A stretch of 19,825 bases of DNA from contig URPD01000035.1 in assembly GCA_900549645.1 (NCBI GenBank), positions 1 to 19,825 on the forward strand, given 5' to 3'. The notes beneath the pieces are model-generated. The model saw only the letters and a list, made by a program, of their open reading frames with translations, did no database searches and was not told the DNA's origin. Position 1 is the first letter of the stretch. The number at the start of each line of letters is the position of its first letter. A program made the translations under genes and the position numbers. The DNA is from an uncultured Eubacteriales bacterium (GTDB lineage Bacteria > Bacillota > Clostridia > Oscillospirales > Oscillospiraceae). Shown here in pieces: positions 12,918 to 19,825 of the stretch.

Positions 12918-13224
12918 TTCTTCTCTGCTGCGGCTGATTCAGCCTTTTCTCAACGGCAAAATGCAGCTCACCGCGTTCCCCGCGAAGAACCGTAAAAAGC
13001 TCGCCGCGCTGTGGTATCTCGCTGGGAAGCTTGAGCCGGACAGGCGCTATCCCGAAGCCGAGCTGAACGGCCTGTTGGACGCGTGGAGCACGTTCGACGA
13101 TCCCGCGACACTGCGGCGCGAGCTGTATAACAAGAAGCTTGTAGAGCGAACCGACAACGGCGCGGAATACTGGCGCTGTGAAAGCATTCCGGCTCTTGAC
13201 GAATTCACGGCAAAATATATTTGA
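12910..13224 (+). CDS. DUF2087-domain protein
   Basis: 104 residues. The central part (LNGKMQLTAFPAKNRKKLAALWYLAGKLEPDRRYPEAELNGLL through RRELYNKKLVERT) matches the DUF2087 pattern, a domain often found alone or fused to regulators, with a winged-helix-like fold. GGGGG lies before the ATG, and the start overlaps the TetR stop by 8 bp. It is the last gene of the operon, followed by a strong terminator. A regulatory role together with TetR is inferred. Confidence 0.85.
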   Translation: MDDSSLLRLIQPFLNGKMQLTAFPAKNRKKLAALWYLAGKLEPDRRYPEAELNGLLDAWSTFDDPATLRRELYNKKLVERTDNGAEYWRCESIPALDEFTAKYI

Positions 13225-13237
13225 ACGGCAAGAAAAT

Positions 13238-13283
13238 ACCGCCATGTTCAGAACAGTGTCTGAGCATGGCGGTTTTCGTTTTT
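13238..13283. terminator. Bidirectional terminator between convergent operons
   Basis: ACCGCCATGTTCAGA and TCTGAGCATGGCGGT form a 15-bp stem with one G-T pair and loop ACAGTG. T-runs lie on both sides (TTTTCGTTTTT on plus, TATTTTCTT on minus). It ends both the DUF2087 operon and the dehydrogenase operon. Confidence 0.92.
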
Positions 13284-13326
13284 GCCGCGGCCGCACATAA
13301 GACGGCAGACTTAGGTGGTTATCGGT

Positions 13327-15018
13327 TTACTTCTTTTTATTCGGCATATGTATCGCGCGGCCATCTACCGCAAGCGCCGCCTCGCGCAGCGCCTCGGACA
13401 CGGTCGGGTGGCAGTGTATCGTATCCACAAGCTCATCCACCGTGGCTTCGAGCCGAATGGCCAGCGCCGCCTCTTCGATAAGCTCGGTCGCGCTCGGCGC
13501 CATGATGTGTACACCGAGTATCTCGCCGTATTTTTCACCGGCAATGATCTTGACCATGCCGTCAACATGGCCGGACACAAGGCTTCTGCCGTTTGCGGCG
13601 GTAACAAATCTGCCGACTTTGTAGTCCACGCCCTTTTCCTTGAGCTGTTCCTCGGTATATCCAACACCGGCAAGCTCGGGACCGATATATGCGCAGGACG
13701 GGCTGTAAGCCGCAATGAAGGTCTTGCTGCCGCCAGCTGCATTCTCGGCCGCCGTCTCGCCCATAGCCATTGCGGCATGAGCCAGCATAAGCTTCCCGTT
13801 GCAGTCGCCGACGGCGTATATGCCCGGAACGGAAGTCTCCATCCGATCGTTGACCTGGATATAGCCGCGCTCCGTCTTTACTCCGGCTTTCTCAAGTCCC
13901 AGTCCTTCGATATTGGGCTTACGGCCAACGCAGAGCAGTATCTTTTCTGCCTCCACTGTCCTCTCGCCGTTCGGGCACTCGATATGAACTCTGCCGCCAG
14001 CGCCGCAGTTTTCCACGGAGACGACCTTACTCTCCGTGAGTATCTCCATGCCCTTGGTCTCAAGCTGGCGGCGAACCATCGCGGTAAGCTCCGAATCCAT
14101 GAGCGGCATGATCTTGGGGCTCATCTCAACTACCGTGACCTTGCTGCCAAAACGCGCGTACACGCTGCCAAGCTCAAGGCCGATCACTCCGCCGCCGATA
14201 ACGAGCAGGCTCTCCGGAACATGGTCGAGCTGCAGGCAGGCCGTAGAATCGATGACCGCGCCGCATTCGCTGATCCCCTTTATCGGCGGGACGATCGGCG
14301 CGCTGCCGGAGGCGATGATTATCTTTCCGGCAGTCAGTATCCTGCCGCCGACTGAGACTGTTTTCGGGTCTGCGAAGCTCGCCTTTCCGGATATCAGCGT
14401 AATCTTATTTGCCTTTATGAGCGCTTTCACGCCGTCGGTGAGCTTTTTCGTGACACCGGCGCGCGCATTCTGCACCGCGTTCCAGTCTACCGAAACGTCG
14501 TTCGCCACTATGCCTATGCCGGCAGAGTGCGTTGCCAGCTCGTACACCTCGGCAGAATGCAGAAGTGCCTTTGTCGGCATGCAGCCGCGGTTGAGGCAGG
14601 TACCGCCGACGGCGTCCGCCTCGATGAGCGTGACCTTCATTCCAAGCTGCGCGCTGCGTATTGCCGCGACGTATCCGCCCGGGCCGCCGCCGATGACGAT
14701 GAGATCATTGCCGCTCTCCGTCTGCGGCGCGGCAGGCTCCGCCGCGGCAGCCGGTGCGGGTTCGGCTTCGAGCTTCTCGCCCTCGCTGCCAATGACCGCA
14801 ACGACCGCCAGGCAGTCCGCCGTACCATCCTCCGGAACACTTATTTTCAGGAGCGTTCCGGAAACATTCGCATTCACCGTATTTGTAAGCTTGTCGGTCT
14901 CCACATCAAAGAGCGGCATGCCCTCTTCGATCACGTCCCCGACTTTTTTATGCCATTTGATTATCGTGCCCTCAGTCATGGTCATTCCAAGCTTCGGCAT
15001 GATGACATTGGTCGCCAT
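13327..15018 (-). CDS. lpdA: Dihydrolipoyl dehydrogenase (E3) with N-terminal lipoyl domain
   Basis: 563 residues, about 90 longer than a plain E3 because of an N-terminal lipoyl domain (1-80, lipoylated Lys43 in ETDKLTNT) and an Ala/Pro linker (84-102). The FAD site is GGGPGG at 110-115; the redox disulfide is C141-LNRG-C146; the catalytic His and Glu are in HCHPTVSE near the C-terminus. It regenerates lipoamide from dihydrolipoamide with NAD+. Lipoyl-E3 fusions are known from acetoin dehydrogenase clusters of clostridia (e.g. Clostridium magnum acoL). AGGAGG lies 11 nt before the ATG; the E2 stop is 20 nt upstream. Last gene of the operon. Confidence 0.96.
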   Translation of the reverse strand: MATNVIMPKLGMTMTEGTIIKWHKKVGDVIEEGMPLFDVETDKLTNTVNANVSGTLLKISVPEDGTADCLAVVAVIGSEGEKLEAEPAPAAAAEPAAPQTESGNDLIVIGGGPGGYVAAIRSAQLGMKVTLIEADAVGGTCLNRGCMPTKALLHSAEVYELATHSAGIGIVANDVSVDWNAVQNARAGVTKKLTDGVKALIKANKITLISGKASFADPKTVSVGGRILTAGKIIIASGSAPIVPPIKGISECGAVIDSTACLQLDHVPESLLVIGGGVIGLELGSVYARFGSKVTVVEMSPKIMPLMDSELTAMVRRQLETKGMEILTESKVVSVENCGAGGRVHIECPNGERTVEAEKILLCVGRKPNIEGLGLEKAGVKTERGYIQVNDRMETSVPGIYAVGDCNGKLMLAHAAMAMGETAAENAAGGSKTFIAAYSPSCAYIGPELAGVGYTEEQLKEKGVDYKVGRFVTAANGRSLVSGHVDGMVKIIAGEKYGEILGVHIMAPSATELIEEAALAIRLEATVDELVDTIHCHPTVSEALREAALAVDGRAIHMPNKKK

Positions 15019-15038
15019 TGAATATCCGTCCTCCTAAA

Positions 15039-16346
15039 TTATGCAAGCATGAGCGCCGGGTTTTCCATGAGCGTTTTGACCCGATGCAGGAACTGTGCGG
15101 CAAGGGCTCCGTCCACAACTCTGTGGTCGGCGGTGAGGCACATGTTCATCATCGTCCGGACGGTGATCTGGCCGTCCACAACGACAGGCTTGTCCTGCAT
15201 TGCGCACACGCCGAGGATCGCCACCTCAGGCTGATTTATGATGGGAGAGAAGCTCTCTATGCCGTACATGCCGAGGTTGGTTATAGTAAACGTGCCGCCG
15301 TGGAGACGCTCCATCGGGAGCTTCCCGCTGCGGGCAAGCTCTGCAAGTTCCTTGACCTCCGAGGATATCTCCGTCAGGCTCTTCTTGTCAGCATCGGGAA
15401 CATTCGGCACAACAAGCCCGTTATCGAGCGCAACGGCGACGCCCATGTTGACATAGTGCTTATAGATGATCTTATTTCCGTCCACCGAGCAGTTGAGCGC
15501 GGGGAATTCCGTGAGCGCTTTCGAGACGAATTTGACCAGTATGTCAGTATAGCTCACCTTGATATCATTCGCCTTGAGCTGGGCGCGGTACTCCTTGAGA
15601 TTGGTCATGTCCACACTCAGATCAAAGGTGACGGTGGGGCTGGTCATATGGGAATTGAGCATGTTGCGCGCGATAGCCTTGCGCATGCCGTCCATATTCA
15701 CGGTCTCCTCGCGGGCGGGAGCCTCCTGCACCGGTACGCGGCTGTCATGCAGATACTTGAGGATATCCCCTGCCATGACGCGCCCGTCGCTCGGGATATC
15801 GTTCACATCTACCCCGATGTCTGCGGCGATCTTTTTCGCGAGCGGAGACGTCTTTACGCTGTGCTCTTCCTGCGCGGCAGGCTTATAATTGCGGATGTCC
15901 CTCTCGACGATGCGGCCGTTCGGTCCGGTCCCCGTGACATAATGCGTGTCTATCCCAAGCTCTGCGGCAACTTTCTTCGCCCTCGGCGAGATTATCAGGC
16001 GCTCACCGGCCTTGTGCGCGGCGGGCTGTACGCTCTGCTCGGCAGGCTGCTCTGTCTTCTCCTCGGCCGGTGCGGCAGCAGCCCCCGTAAGGCCGGAGAT
16101 GTCCTCACCCGCCTGCCCCATAATGGCGACGGGCTGCTGGCAGGCCGCAGTCTCGCCGTCGTTCACGAGTATTTTGAGCACAGTTCCCGCCTCATAGGCG
16201 TTTATCGTATTCGTCAGCTTGTCTGTCTCCACGTCGAAAAGCGGGTCGCCGACCGCGACGGCGTCTCCCTCTTTCTTCTTCCATTCACTTATCGTGCCCT
16301 CCGTCATCGTCATTCCGAGCTTGGGCATTGATACATAAAAGGCCAT
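15039..16346 (-). CDS. acoC: E2 acyltransferase of 2-oxoacid/acetoin dehydrogenase complex
   Basis: 435 residues from the ATG at 16346 (AAGGAG 8 nt upstream); the frame is open further upstream but overlaps E1beta, so the longer start is wrong. Lipoyl domain 1-80 with Lys43 (ETDKLTNT), then an Ala/Pro/Glu linker. Two peripheral-subunit-binding domains follow, at about 117-153 (ISPRAKKVAAELGI) and 165-199 (TSPLAKKIAADIGV), where most E2s have one. The catalytic acyltransferase domain is 215-435 with His408 and Asp412 (DHRVVDGA). It transfers the acyl group from lipoyl to CoA. The acoC symbol follows the acetoin reading of the operon; pyruvate dehydrogenase E2 is the alternative. Confidence 0.92.
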   Translation of the reverse strand: MAFYVSMPKLGMTMTEGTISEWKKKEGDAVAVGDPLFDVETDKLTNTINAYEAGTVLKILVNDGETAACQQPVAIMGQAGEDISGLTGAAAAPAEEKTEQPAEQSVQPAAHKAGERLIISPRAKKVAAELGIDTHYVTGTGPNGRIVERDIRNYKPAAQEEHSVKTSPLAKKIAADIGVDVNDIPSDGRVMAGDILKYLHDSRVPVQEAPAREETVNMDGMRKAIARNMLNSHMTSPTVTFDLSVDMTNLKEYRAQLKANDIKVSYTDILVKFVSKALTEFPALNCSVDGNKIIYKHYVNMGVAVALDNGLVVPNVPDADKKSLTEISSEVKELAELARSGKLPMERLHGGTFTITNLGMYGIESFSPIINQPEVAILGVCAMQDKPVVVDGQITVRTMMNMCLTADHRVVDGALAAQFLHRVKTLMENPALMLA

Positions 16347-16371
16347 ACCTAAAACTCCTTCCGAAACGCGG

Positions 16372-17334
16372 TCACAGCATTTTCCGTGCGGCGTTGACGA
16401 TATCCTGATAGTTGGGCATGAACGCCTGTTCAAGGATCGGAGACACGGGGACGGGGGTATTGAGCGAGCCGATGCGCACGACGGGGCCGTCAAGCTCGTC
16501 GAACATTTCCTCGGCTATGGTTGCGCTGATCTCTCCGCCGTAGCCGCCGCGCTTGGTTTCTTCGGTGATAACGATAGCGTGGTGAGTCTTTGCGATGCTG
16601 CTGCGTATCATGTCCTTGTCCAGCGGATAGAGCGTACGCAGGTCGATGATCTCAAGGCTTATGCCGTCCTTGGCGAGGATATCCGCCGCCTTCTTCGCAT
16701 CGTAGACCTGAAGGCCGTAGGTGATAACGGAAATATCCGTACCTTCGCGCACGATATTGCCCTTGCCGAGCGGGATGGGATCAAAATTGGTGATATCGGC
16801 TTTCTCTTTTATTATCTTGTTTTCAAAATATATTACGGGGTTATCATCGTCGATAGCGGACAGAATAAGGCCAAGCGCATCCTGCGGAGTCGAAGGATAC
16901 ACGACCTTGAGGCCGGGCACATGAGTGACCCACGCTTCGAGAGACTGGGAGTGCTGCGCGGCGCCGCCCTGTCCCGCGCCCGCAGGCATGCGGACAACCA
17001 TGGGGAGAGATATCTTTCCGCCGAACATATAGCGCATCTTTGCCGCCTGATTGGCGATCTGATCCATCGCAACGGTCAGGAAGTCGCAGAAAACGAGCTC
17101 TGCGATCGGTCTCATGCCGGTAGCCGCGGAGCCGACGGCGCAGCCGATTATTGCGCTTTCGGATATCGGTGTATCGCGCACGCGATCGCCGCCGAATTCA
17201 TCATACATGCCGAGGGTGATGCCGAAGCTGCCGCCGTAGGCGCCGGTGTCCTCACCGAAGAGGATAACTCTCGGATCTTCACGCATTCTTATGCTCATAC
17301 CCTCGCGGATAGCTTCACGATAAGTCAGGATCAT
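16372..17334 (-). CDS. acoB: E1 beta subunit, TPP-dependent 2-oxoacid/acetoin dehydrogenase
   Basis: 320 residues, the family's normal length. Typical stretches include LFGEDTGAYGGSFG, DTPISESAIIGCAVG, AGAGQGGAAQHSQSLEAW and YPSTPQDALGLI; the C-terminal transketolase domain has EETKRGGYGGE. With the alpha subunit it forms the E1 heterotetramer that decarboxylates or cleaves the substrate with TPP. The start ATG (17334) overlaps the E1alpha stop in ATGA, with AGGAGG 10 nt upstream, so subunit synthesis is coupled. A 25-bp gap leads to E2. Confidence 0.96.
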   Translation of the reverse strand: MILTYREAIREGMSIRMREDPRVILFGEDTGAYGGSFGITLGMYDEFGGDRVRDTPISESAIIGCAVGSAATGMRPIAELVFCDFLTVAMDQIANQAAKMRYMFGGKISLPMVVRMPAGAGQGGAAQHSQSLEAWVTHVPGLKVVYPSTPQDALGLILSAIDDDNPVIYFENKIIKEKADITNFDPIPLGKGNIVREGTDISVITYGLQVYDAKKAADILAKDGISLEIIDLRTLYPLDKDMIRSSIAKTHHAIVITEETKRGGYGGEISATIAEEMFDELDGPVVRIGSLNTPVPVSPILEQAFMPNYQDIVNAARKML

Positions 17335-18317
17335 CTCTTTCTTGCCTCCTCTACTATATCCGAATATACATCGACAACAACGGAATCCGCGTCTGGCCAG
17401 GGCTGGGCGGCGGCAAACTCGATCGCGTCGCTGACTTCCTTTGCAACGCCTGCCTCAATGCCGCAAAGCTCATCCTCGTCCGCCACGCCGTTATCGATAA
17501 GGTACTTTCTGAAATTGGGGATGGGGTCTCTCTTCATCCACGCCGCCTGCTCCTCCGCAGGCTTATAGGGCGCGGGGTCTCCTTCAAAGTGGCCGTGCTG
17601 GCGGTAGGTCTTGCACTCGATGAGAGTCGGCCCCTTGCCTTCACGGGCGCGCGCCACAGCTTCGCTCGCCGCCTCATATACGGCCAGCGGGTCGTTGCCG
17701 TCGACCGTTACGCCGGGCATATTGTACGCGACGGCGCGCACGGAGATATCCTTTATCGCCTGATGGTGCTCCTGACTGACAGATATGCCATAGAGATTGT
17801 TCTCACACACGAACACGACCGGAAGCTTCCACAGCGATGCGATATTGAGTGATTCATGGAATGTGCCCTGGTTCGTGGACGCGTCGCCGAAGAAGCAGAC
17901 GCAGACCTGATCCGTCTTGCGCAGCTGTATGGACAGTCCCGCGCCGCAGCTAATGCACTGCCCTGCGCCGACGATGCCGTTCGCGCCGAGGATGCCCTTG
18001 TCTCTGTCCGCGATATGCATGGAACCGCCCTTGCCGTGGCAATAGCCGGTCGCACGGCCGAAGAGCTCCGCCATCATAAGGCGCATGTCTCCGCCCTTGG
18101 CGATTATATGGCCGTGGCCGCGGTGCGTGCTGGTGATATAGTCTTCATCCGTAAGGCATTCGCACACGCCCGTTGCGACGGCTTCCTCGCCGATATACAG
18201 ATGGCAGAAGCCCGGTATCTTCCCTTCCGCGTACAGTCTTGAGGTCGCATTTTCAAAGTCACGTATACGCAGCATCCGCGTATACATGTCTTTCATCATT
18301 TCATTGCTGACTGCCAT
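17331..18317 (-). CDS. acoA: E1 alpha subunit, TPP-dependent 2-oxoacid/acetoin dehydrogenase
   Basis: 328 residues. The substrate-site stretch GEEAVATGV..TSTHRGHGHIIAKG and GKGGSMHIAD are family signatures. The TPP motif reads GDASTNQG...ENNLYG, with Ala where GDG is usual. The HRGHGH form and the lipoyl-E3 in the operon fit AcoA-type acetoin dehydrogenases at least as well as pyruvate dehydrogenase, but no acoR, acoX or acetoin-reductase gene is in view, so the substrate is open. AGGAGG lies 8 nt before the ATG. First gene of acoA-acoB-acoC-lpdA, transcribed away from lplA. Confidence 0.93.
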   Translation of the reverse strand: MAVSNEMMKDMYTRMLRIRDFENATSRLYAEGKIPGFCHLYIGEEAVATGVCECLTDEDYITSTHRGHGHIIAKGGDMRLMMAELFGRATGYCHGKGGSMHIADRDKGILGANGIVGAGQCISCGAGLSIQLRKTDQVCVCFFGDASTNQGTFHESLNIASLWKLPVVFVCENNLYGISVSQEHHQAIKDISVRAVAYNMPGVTVDGNDPLAVYEAASEAVARAREGKGPTLIECKTYRQHGHFEGDPAPYKPAEEQAAWMKRDPIPNFRKYLIDNGVADEDELCGIEAGVAKEVSDAIEFAAAQPWPDADSVVVDVYSDIVEEARKR

Positions 18318-18402
18318 TTAGTTTTCCTCCTGAAGGCTGAATTTAGATATTTGAAATGACAAAGCCGTTGGTGGTTGAATATAAAACCACATTTACGCAT
18401 AA

Positions 18403-18443
18403 ATAATATCATCGATTCAGTCACAAAACAACATATTTTGTGA
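18403..18443 (-). promoter_or_regulatory. Promoter and operator candidate of the dehydrogenase operon
   Basis: On the minus strand TTGTTT (18431-18426) is followed after 17 nt by TATTAT (18408-18403). A perfect inverted repeat TCACAAAA-N7-TTTTGTGA (18421-18443) covers the -35 box, a good position for a repressor. The leader is about 80 nt. No -24/-12 sigma-54 promoter of the AcoR type was found. Confidence 0.55.
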
Positions 18444-18564
18444 TATCCGTGATAGAAATGGCACTATCCACAAATCTTTTAGTTGTTTTATGTGCATATT
18501 GACATAGCACGATCTGTGCTTTCAAAAGTTTTCACGAATAAACCAACATAATTCCACTTCAAGA

Positions 18565-18593
18565 TTGACAGCAAATCGAGTGGATGCTATATT
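18565..18593 (+). promoter_or_regulatory. Promoter of lplA
   Basis: TTGACA (18565-18570), 17 nt, TATATT (18588-18593), about 100 bp before the lplA ATG at 18703. The remaining 385-bp spacer to the dehydrogenase operon also holds AGCAC-GATCT-GTGCT, a small perfect inverted repeat near 18507. Confidence 0.75.
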
Positions 18594-18702
18594 ATTCATG
18601 CAAAATCGGCTCCCGCAGCGCCGCCGTTTGCCCGAAAATCCACAATTTTCAGCGTGGCCTGCAGCAAATTTCGCTCTTTCTTCAGGCCGCACGGAGGGAC
18701 AC

Positions 18703-19686
18703 ATGATACACTACCTTGAAACCGGCAGCACCGATCCATGCTACAATTTAGCCTTTGAACAATATGTTCTCGAAAACAAGCGAGACGGCGACTGGCTCAT
18801 TCTCTGGCAGAACAACAACACCGTTGTCATAGGCTGCAACCAGAACGCATGGGCTGAGGTCAACACGGAATACGTGCGGCAGCACGGCGTCACGGTCGTG
18901 CGCAGGATGACCGGCGGCGGCGCGGTATATCACGACATGGGCAACCTGAATTATTCATTCATATCCGACGCCGGAAACGGCAGCGAAATATCCATAGAAC
19001 GTTTCACCGAACCGGTGTGCCGCGCGCTGTCCACCATGGGCGTCCGCGCCGAAAAGTCCGGACGTAACGACATTCTGGTCAACGGCCGCAAGGTATCCGG
19101 CGTCGCACAGCGCCTCTGCGGCGACAGGATACTGCATCACGGCACGCTGCTTTTTGACTCCGACCCGCAGGTCATAAGTGAGGCGCTCAATGTAAACGCG
19201 GACAAGTTCAGCTCCAAGAGCGTCAAGTCTGTGAAAAGCCGTGTCGGCAATATCCGAGAGTTTCTGCCTGCGGACATGGACATGACGGAGTTCCGCGCAA
19301 GGCTGCTCGCCGCGCTGTCCACGGATGGGCTCGTGCACGAGCAGCTGTCCGGCGAAGAGCTGGCCGAGGCAGCCAGGATCGCGGACGAAAAATACCGTTC
19401 GTGGGACTGGACATGGGTACGGACCAAAAAGTTCGAATATAAAAACAGCCGCCGCTTCCCCGGCGGCAGCCTGTGTATAATGGCGGACGTGCAGAACGGA
19501 AAGATAAGCGACATCGCGTTTGAGGGCGATTTCATGGCTCTTGAGGATGTTTCGCCCGCAGCGACGGCGCTGACAGGCTGCTTCTTCGAGCGAGACAGCG
19601 TGGCTCGCGCCCTGTCAACGCTGGATCTGACGAACATTTTCGGCGCGATCACCGCCGAAAATATACTTAATCTGATGTTCAGCTGA
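18703..19686 (+). CDS. lplA: Lipoate-protein ligase A
   Basis: 327 residues from the ATG at 18703, with GGAGG 5 nt upstream; a longer open frame begins with a TTG that is actually the -35 box. RRMTGGGAVYHD (67-78) is the lipoate/biotin-ligase loop, and Lys130 in VNGRKVSG is the catalytic lysine that contacts lipoyl-AMP. The C-terminal accessory domain is present, so the enzyme should both activate lipoate with ATP and transfer it. The natural targets are Lys43 of E2 and Lys43 of the lipoyl-E3 encoded by the divergent operon. A gene pair of this kind suggests the organism scavenges lipoate. Confidence 0.96.
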   Translation: MIHYLETGSTDPCYNLAFEQYVLENKRDGDWLILWQNNNTVVIGCNQNAWAEVNTEYVRQHGVTVVRRMTGGGAVYHDMGNLNYSFISDAGNGSEISIERFTEPVCRALSTMGVRAEKSGRNDILVNGRKVSGVAQRLCGDRILHHGTLLFDSDPQVISEALNVNADKFSSKSVKSVKSRVGNIREFLPADMDMTEFRARLLAALSTDGLVHEQLSGEELAEAARIADEKYRSWDWTWVRTKKFEYKNSRRFPGGSLCIMADVQNGKISDIAFEGDFMALEDVSPAATALTGCFFERDSVARALSTLDLTNIFGAITAENILNLMFS

Positions 19687-19718
19687 ATCCTATATGACAG
19701 TAAAACCCCTCCGGATAT

Positions 19719-19825
19719 TGAAGTGACCCCAAAAAGTTAGACAAATATTTTTAGCGCAAATTGTTCAAGTAGCCGAAAGGGCTTGCTGTCTGTGAATTGC
19801 AGGCGGCAAGCCCTTTAGCTTTGCC
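19719..19825 (+). mobile_element. Insertion sequence end (same IS as at 1-54), body to the right
   Basis: Starts TGAAGTGACCCC 33 bp past the lplA stop and matches the inverse of 1-54 at 52 of 54 positions (differences at the 13th and 52nd base). Further in, AAAGGGCTTGC (19776-19786) and GCAAGCCCTTT (19806-19816) form a perfect 11-bp stem with a 19-nt loop, perhaps a terminator that shields the transposase gene from outside transcription. The window stops before any transposase. IS3/IS150-like by the shape of the ends. Confidence 0.65.

Noticed and set aside
15018..16331. 437-aa plus-strand open frame
   Set aside because: It is the antisense of the E2 gene, whose domains and catalytic motif are unmistakable on the minus strand.
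16347..16493. Longer E2 start
   Set aside because: It would overlap E1beta and adds 49 residues with no family likeness; the ATG at 16346 has a good ribosome binding site and starts directly at the lipoyl domain.
18565..18702. Longer LplA start at TTG
   Set aside because: That TTG is the -35 box of the lplA promoter, and the added residues match nothing in the family.

Overview
The window looks like a chromosomal segment from a low-to-mid GC Firmicute, most likely a gut Clostridia/Oscillospiraceae-type organism. The grounds are strong AGGAGG-type ribosome binding sites, TTG and GTG starts, consensus TTGACA/TATAAT promoters and the gene families present. This is an inference from style and gene content, not a taxonomic proof. 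Host genes look GC-rich; the central 7 kb element is visibly more AT-rich in its spacers.

Layout. (1) 1-54 and 19719-19825 are near-identical insertion-sequence ends (52 of 54 bases match) in inverted orientation, both pointing out of the window; the termini resemble IS3/IS150-type ends. The segment is therefore either flanked by two inverted IS copies or is a contig that broke at a repeated IS. (2) 80-2148, minus: a two-gene metal-chaperone operon, a CobW GTPase with a His/Cys-rich linker followed by a CobW-like/DUF1980 fusion. (3) 2322-2397, plus: tRNA-Ala(GGC). (4) 2352-9477: a ~7.08 kb integrative element inserted in that tRNA, bounded by a 49-bp direct repeat that starts in the anticodon stem-loop. 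It carries a tyrosine integrase, a minus-strand operon of small and helix-turn-helix proteins, a divergent switch region between an XRE regulator and a Ser/Thr kinase gene, a zinc-ribbon/membrane/beta-helix protein, a coupled trio (small protein, helix-turn-helix protein, lipoprotein) and a serine recombinase. No conjugation or capsid gene is visible. (5) 9636-13224, plus: an operon of a MoxR/CbbQ-like AAA ATPase, a VWA-domain partner, a TetR regulator and a DUF2087 protein. (6) 18317-13327, minus: an E1alpha-E1beta-E2-E3 2-oxoacid/acetoin dehydrogenase operon, whose E3 carries its own lipoyl domain. (7) 18703-19686, plus: lipoate-protein ligase, divergent from the operon whose E2 and E3 lipoyl domains it would load.

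How the parts work together. The dehydrogenase operon and lplA form one functional unit: TPP-dependent decarboxylation, transfer to CoA, reoxidation of lipoamide, and lipoate attachment. The CobW pair suggests metal (probably zinc) homeostasis. The MoxR-VWA pair suggests an ATP-driven chaperone or metal-insertion machine. The integrated element is the most novel part: a small mobile unit with two recombinases of different classes that replaces the tRNA's terminator with its own, and whose cargo is a kinase plus membrane-sensor module under a tightly overlapping divergent promoter pair.
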